DNA from: Poecilobothrus nobilitatus
Lineage: Eukaryota > Arthropoda > Insecta > Diptera > Dolichopodidae
Assembly: GCA_947095535.1 (NCBI GenBank)
Contig: OX352772.1
Span: 260,024,793-260,088,792, forward strand
DNA: 64,000 bases
Direction of reading: 5' to 3'
A program made the position numbers and the translations under genes. A model generated the notes under the pieces. That model saw nothing but the letters and a program-made list of their open reading frames with translations. It did not search any database and was not told the DNA's origin. Positions 63,053-64,000 of this stretch are shown piece by piece. Each line of letters begins with the position of its first letter. Position 1 is the first letter of the stretch.

Positions 63053-63632
63053 TTACTCAATTATATTAGCTTCTCTGAGTTCTTCAATAATGGAATTGAT
63101 TTCATTATGATGATTATTGTTACCAGACATTTCTGATGCAATCAAAAGCTCCAATCTATCAACTAATTCATTAGGGTCATCCCAATAAGTATATTGAATC
63201 GGGCGGTTTGAATATAACATATTAGAAGAGGGTGGCAATGCTAATAAATTTTTATTAGAATAAGAATTTCCTTTTTTTAGTTCTTGTATTATATTCATGT
63301 TTATACAGGTGTTTTATAATATTTTGATATTTATAACCCTTATTTCCTTTAATTTGTTCCAATGAATCATAATTTCTCCTATGAGCATTAGTTTTTTCCA
63401 AAATCCTTTGATACTGTTTTAAATCATTTTCAGTATAATTCACTGATTTCTTTTTAAATATAAGGTTATGCAAACCTTCAGTTCCCTCAAAGGTCTCACC
63501 ATTAATAATTATGTTATGATTATTTTCATTAATACTAAACGTTGAATTACCTAATTTTCTTATGTTCGATTTTAGGTCAAGATATGGTCCATAACTCTTA
63601 TCAATTTCTGATTTATTATAGCTGTATAAAGG

Positions 63633-63666
<34 letters not shown>

Positions 63667-64000
63667 TCGGCAGTCAATTTAGAAGTTGAAAATGTAGTAG
63701 TGTTAGGTGTTGATGTCTTAAAACTTTCAAAATCTCATTTCTTTTTCTTTGGTGTTTCCGTTTTTTGCATGAATGATGTCATACTAATTTTATCATTATC
63801 AGTAGTTTTGGATTCATCTTCCGGTTTCACTTCCTGCTTTTTCACAATATTAGTTAATTTTTTAATTGGCTCTACAATTGGCTTAAATGTTTCCTCCAAA
63901 TATTGCTCCTCTGCTATTTTTCCAGTTTTTAATGTTTTATATTTCCTTTGCAAATTTTTTCTCGTTTTAATTATGTCTTTTAAGACTCTTTCATTAAAGG
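63053..64000 (-). pseudogene. Conserved Polinton B protein (YWDDPNELVDRL family), cut by the window edge
   Basis: It starts beyond 64,000. The frame from 63,953 ends at TGA 63,735-63,737 after KKKK; the same frame resumes through a poly-Ser tract (from a GAT microsatellite, 63,632-63,665), KSYGPYLDLKSNIRKLGN and FEGTEGLHNLIFKKKS. At a run of seven A in sense (63,272-63,278) it shifts +1 into QYTYWDDPNELVDRLELLIA, NHHNEINSIIEELREANII. The B1 copy shifts in the same direction at nearly the same place. Confidence 0.7.

Larger units (their letters stand above)
57991..64000. mobile_element. Polinton B2, left part (runs off the window)
   Basis: Gene order and orientation match B1 from the 42,139 gene onward: unknown gene, secreted protein, integrase, small gene, fibre-like gene and YWDDPNELVDRL gene. 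It lacks the LITAF gene and has one extra gene (61,777-62,142) between integrase and the small gene. The left boundary near 57,990 is set by the end of repeat R4 and is approximate. Confidence 0.8.

Noticed and set aside
63632..63665. Functional poly-serine domain
   Set aside because: Encoded by a GAT/ATC microsatellite, so it is likely slippage expansion.

Overview
This is AT-rich (roughly three quarters A+T by eye) animal nuclear DNA made almost entirely of mobile elements. I see no convincing single-copy host gene. The retroelement families (Jockey-type LINEs, an insect-errantivirus-type envelope fragment), tRNA-derived short repeats, a candidate GT-AG intron and Polinton/Maverick-type DNA viruses with insect-style proteins point to an insect. 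I cannot name the species.

Layout. (1) 1-7.3 kb: the 3' end of a baculovirus-F-like envelope gene abuts a fossil Polinton (P1). P1 carries, in order, a small GDIIT-type protein, a penton-like protein, a virion-type protein, the F54H12.2-family capsid protein and a protease, and is split by a foldback/SINE block (1594-3597) and a terminal-repeat element (5230-6800). (2) 7.3-18.5 kb: repeats, a 2-kb inverted-repeat element, a decayed LINE (12.2-14.06 kb), a second copy of the 5230 repeat, and scraps of Polinton and Jockey genes. (3) 18,533-33,720: a complete Polinton (A) with tandem-repeat-bearing inverted ends. It sits inside a Jockey reverse transcriptase and is flanked by a CAAAGCTT direct repeat. 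It encodes PolB, a small conserved protein, protease, capsid proteins, packaging ATPase and integrase, nearly all carrying lesions, plus a near-identical 2.64-kb internal tandem duplication. (4) 34.3-36.9 kb: a Jockey LINE on the minus strand. (5) 38.1-40.85 kb: a third Polinton of the A lineage (P2), cut off inside its virion-protein gene by element B1. (6) 40.85-57.3 kb: Polinton B1, from a different lineage with a double-jelly-roll capsid protein, a parvovirus-type phospholipase A2 domain, adenain-like protease, packaging ATPase, integrase, fibre-like protein and PolB. It also carries a LITAF-domain gene, a secreted protein and unknown genes. (7) 57.3-58.0 kb: a dispersed repeat. (8) 58.0 kb to the right edge: Polinton B2, a paralogue of B1 that is cut by the window. 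B2 lacks the LITAF gene and instead has a small gene with the PPP1R15/GADD34-type PP1-docking domain.

How it fits together. The B elements combine self-synthesising replication and integration genes (PolB, integrase) and virion genes (capsid, penton, protease, ATPase, PLA2, fibre) with an exchangeable cargo position near the integrase end. Two cargo genes resemble host stress or endomembrane regulators: LITAF in B1 and PPP1R15-like in B2. The inverted ends of B1, and the left end of B2, share a compound motif in which a TGACGTCA (CRE/ATF-type) site directly abuts a GGGAATTYC (NF-kappaB-type) site. My leading candidate for something undescribed is therefore a pair of insect Polintons with stress-responsive-looking termini and a PPP1R15-type gene that could reverse eIF2alpha phosphorylation. 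The motifs are directly visible; the function is inferred.
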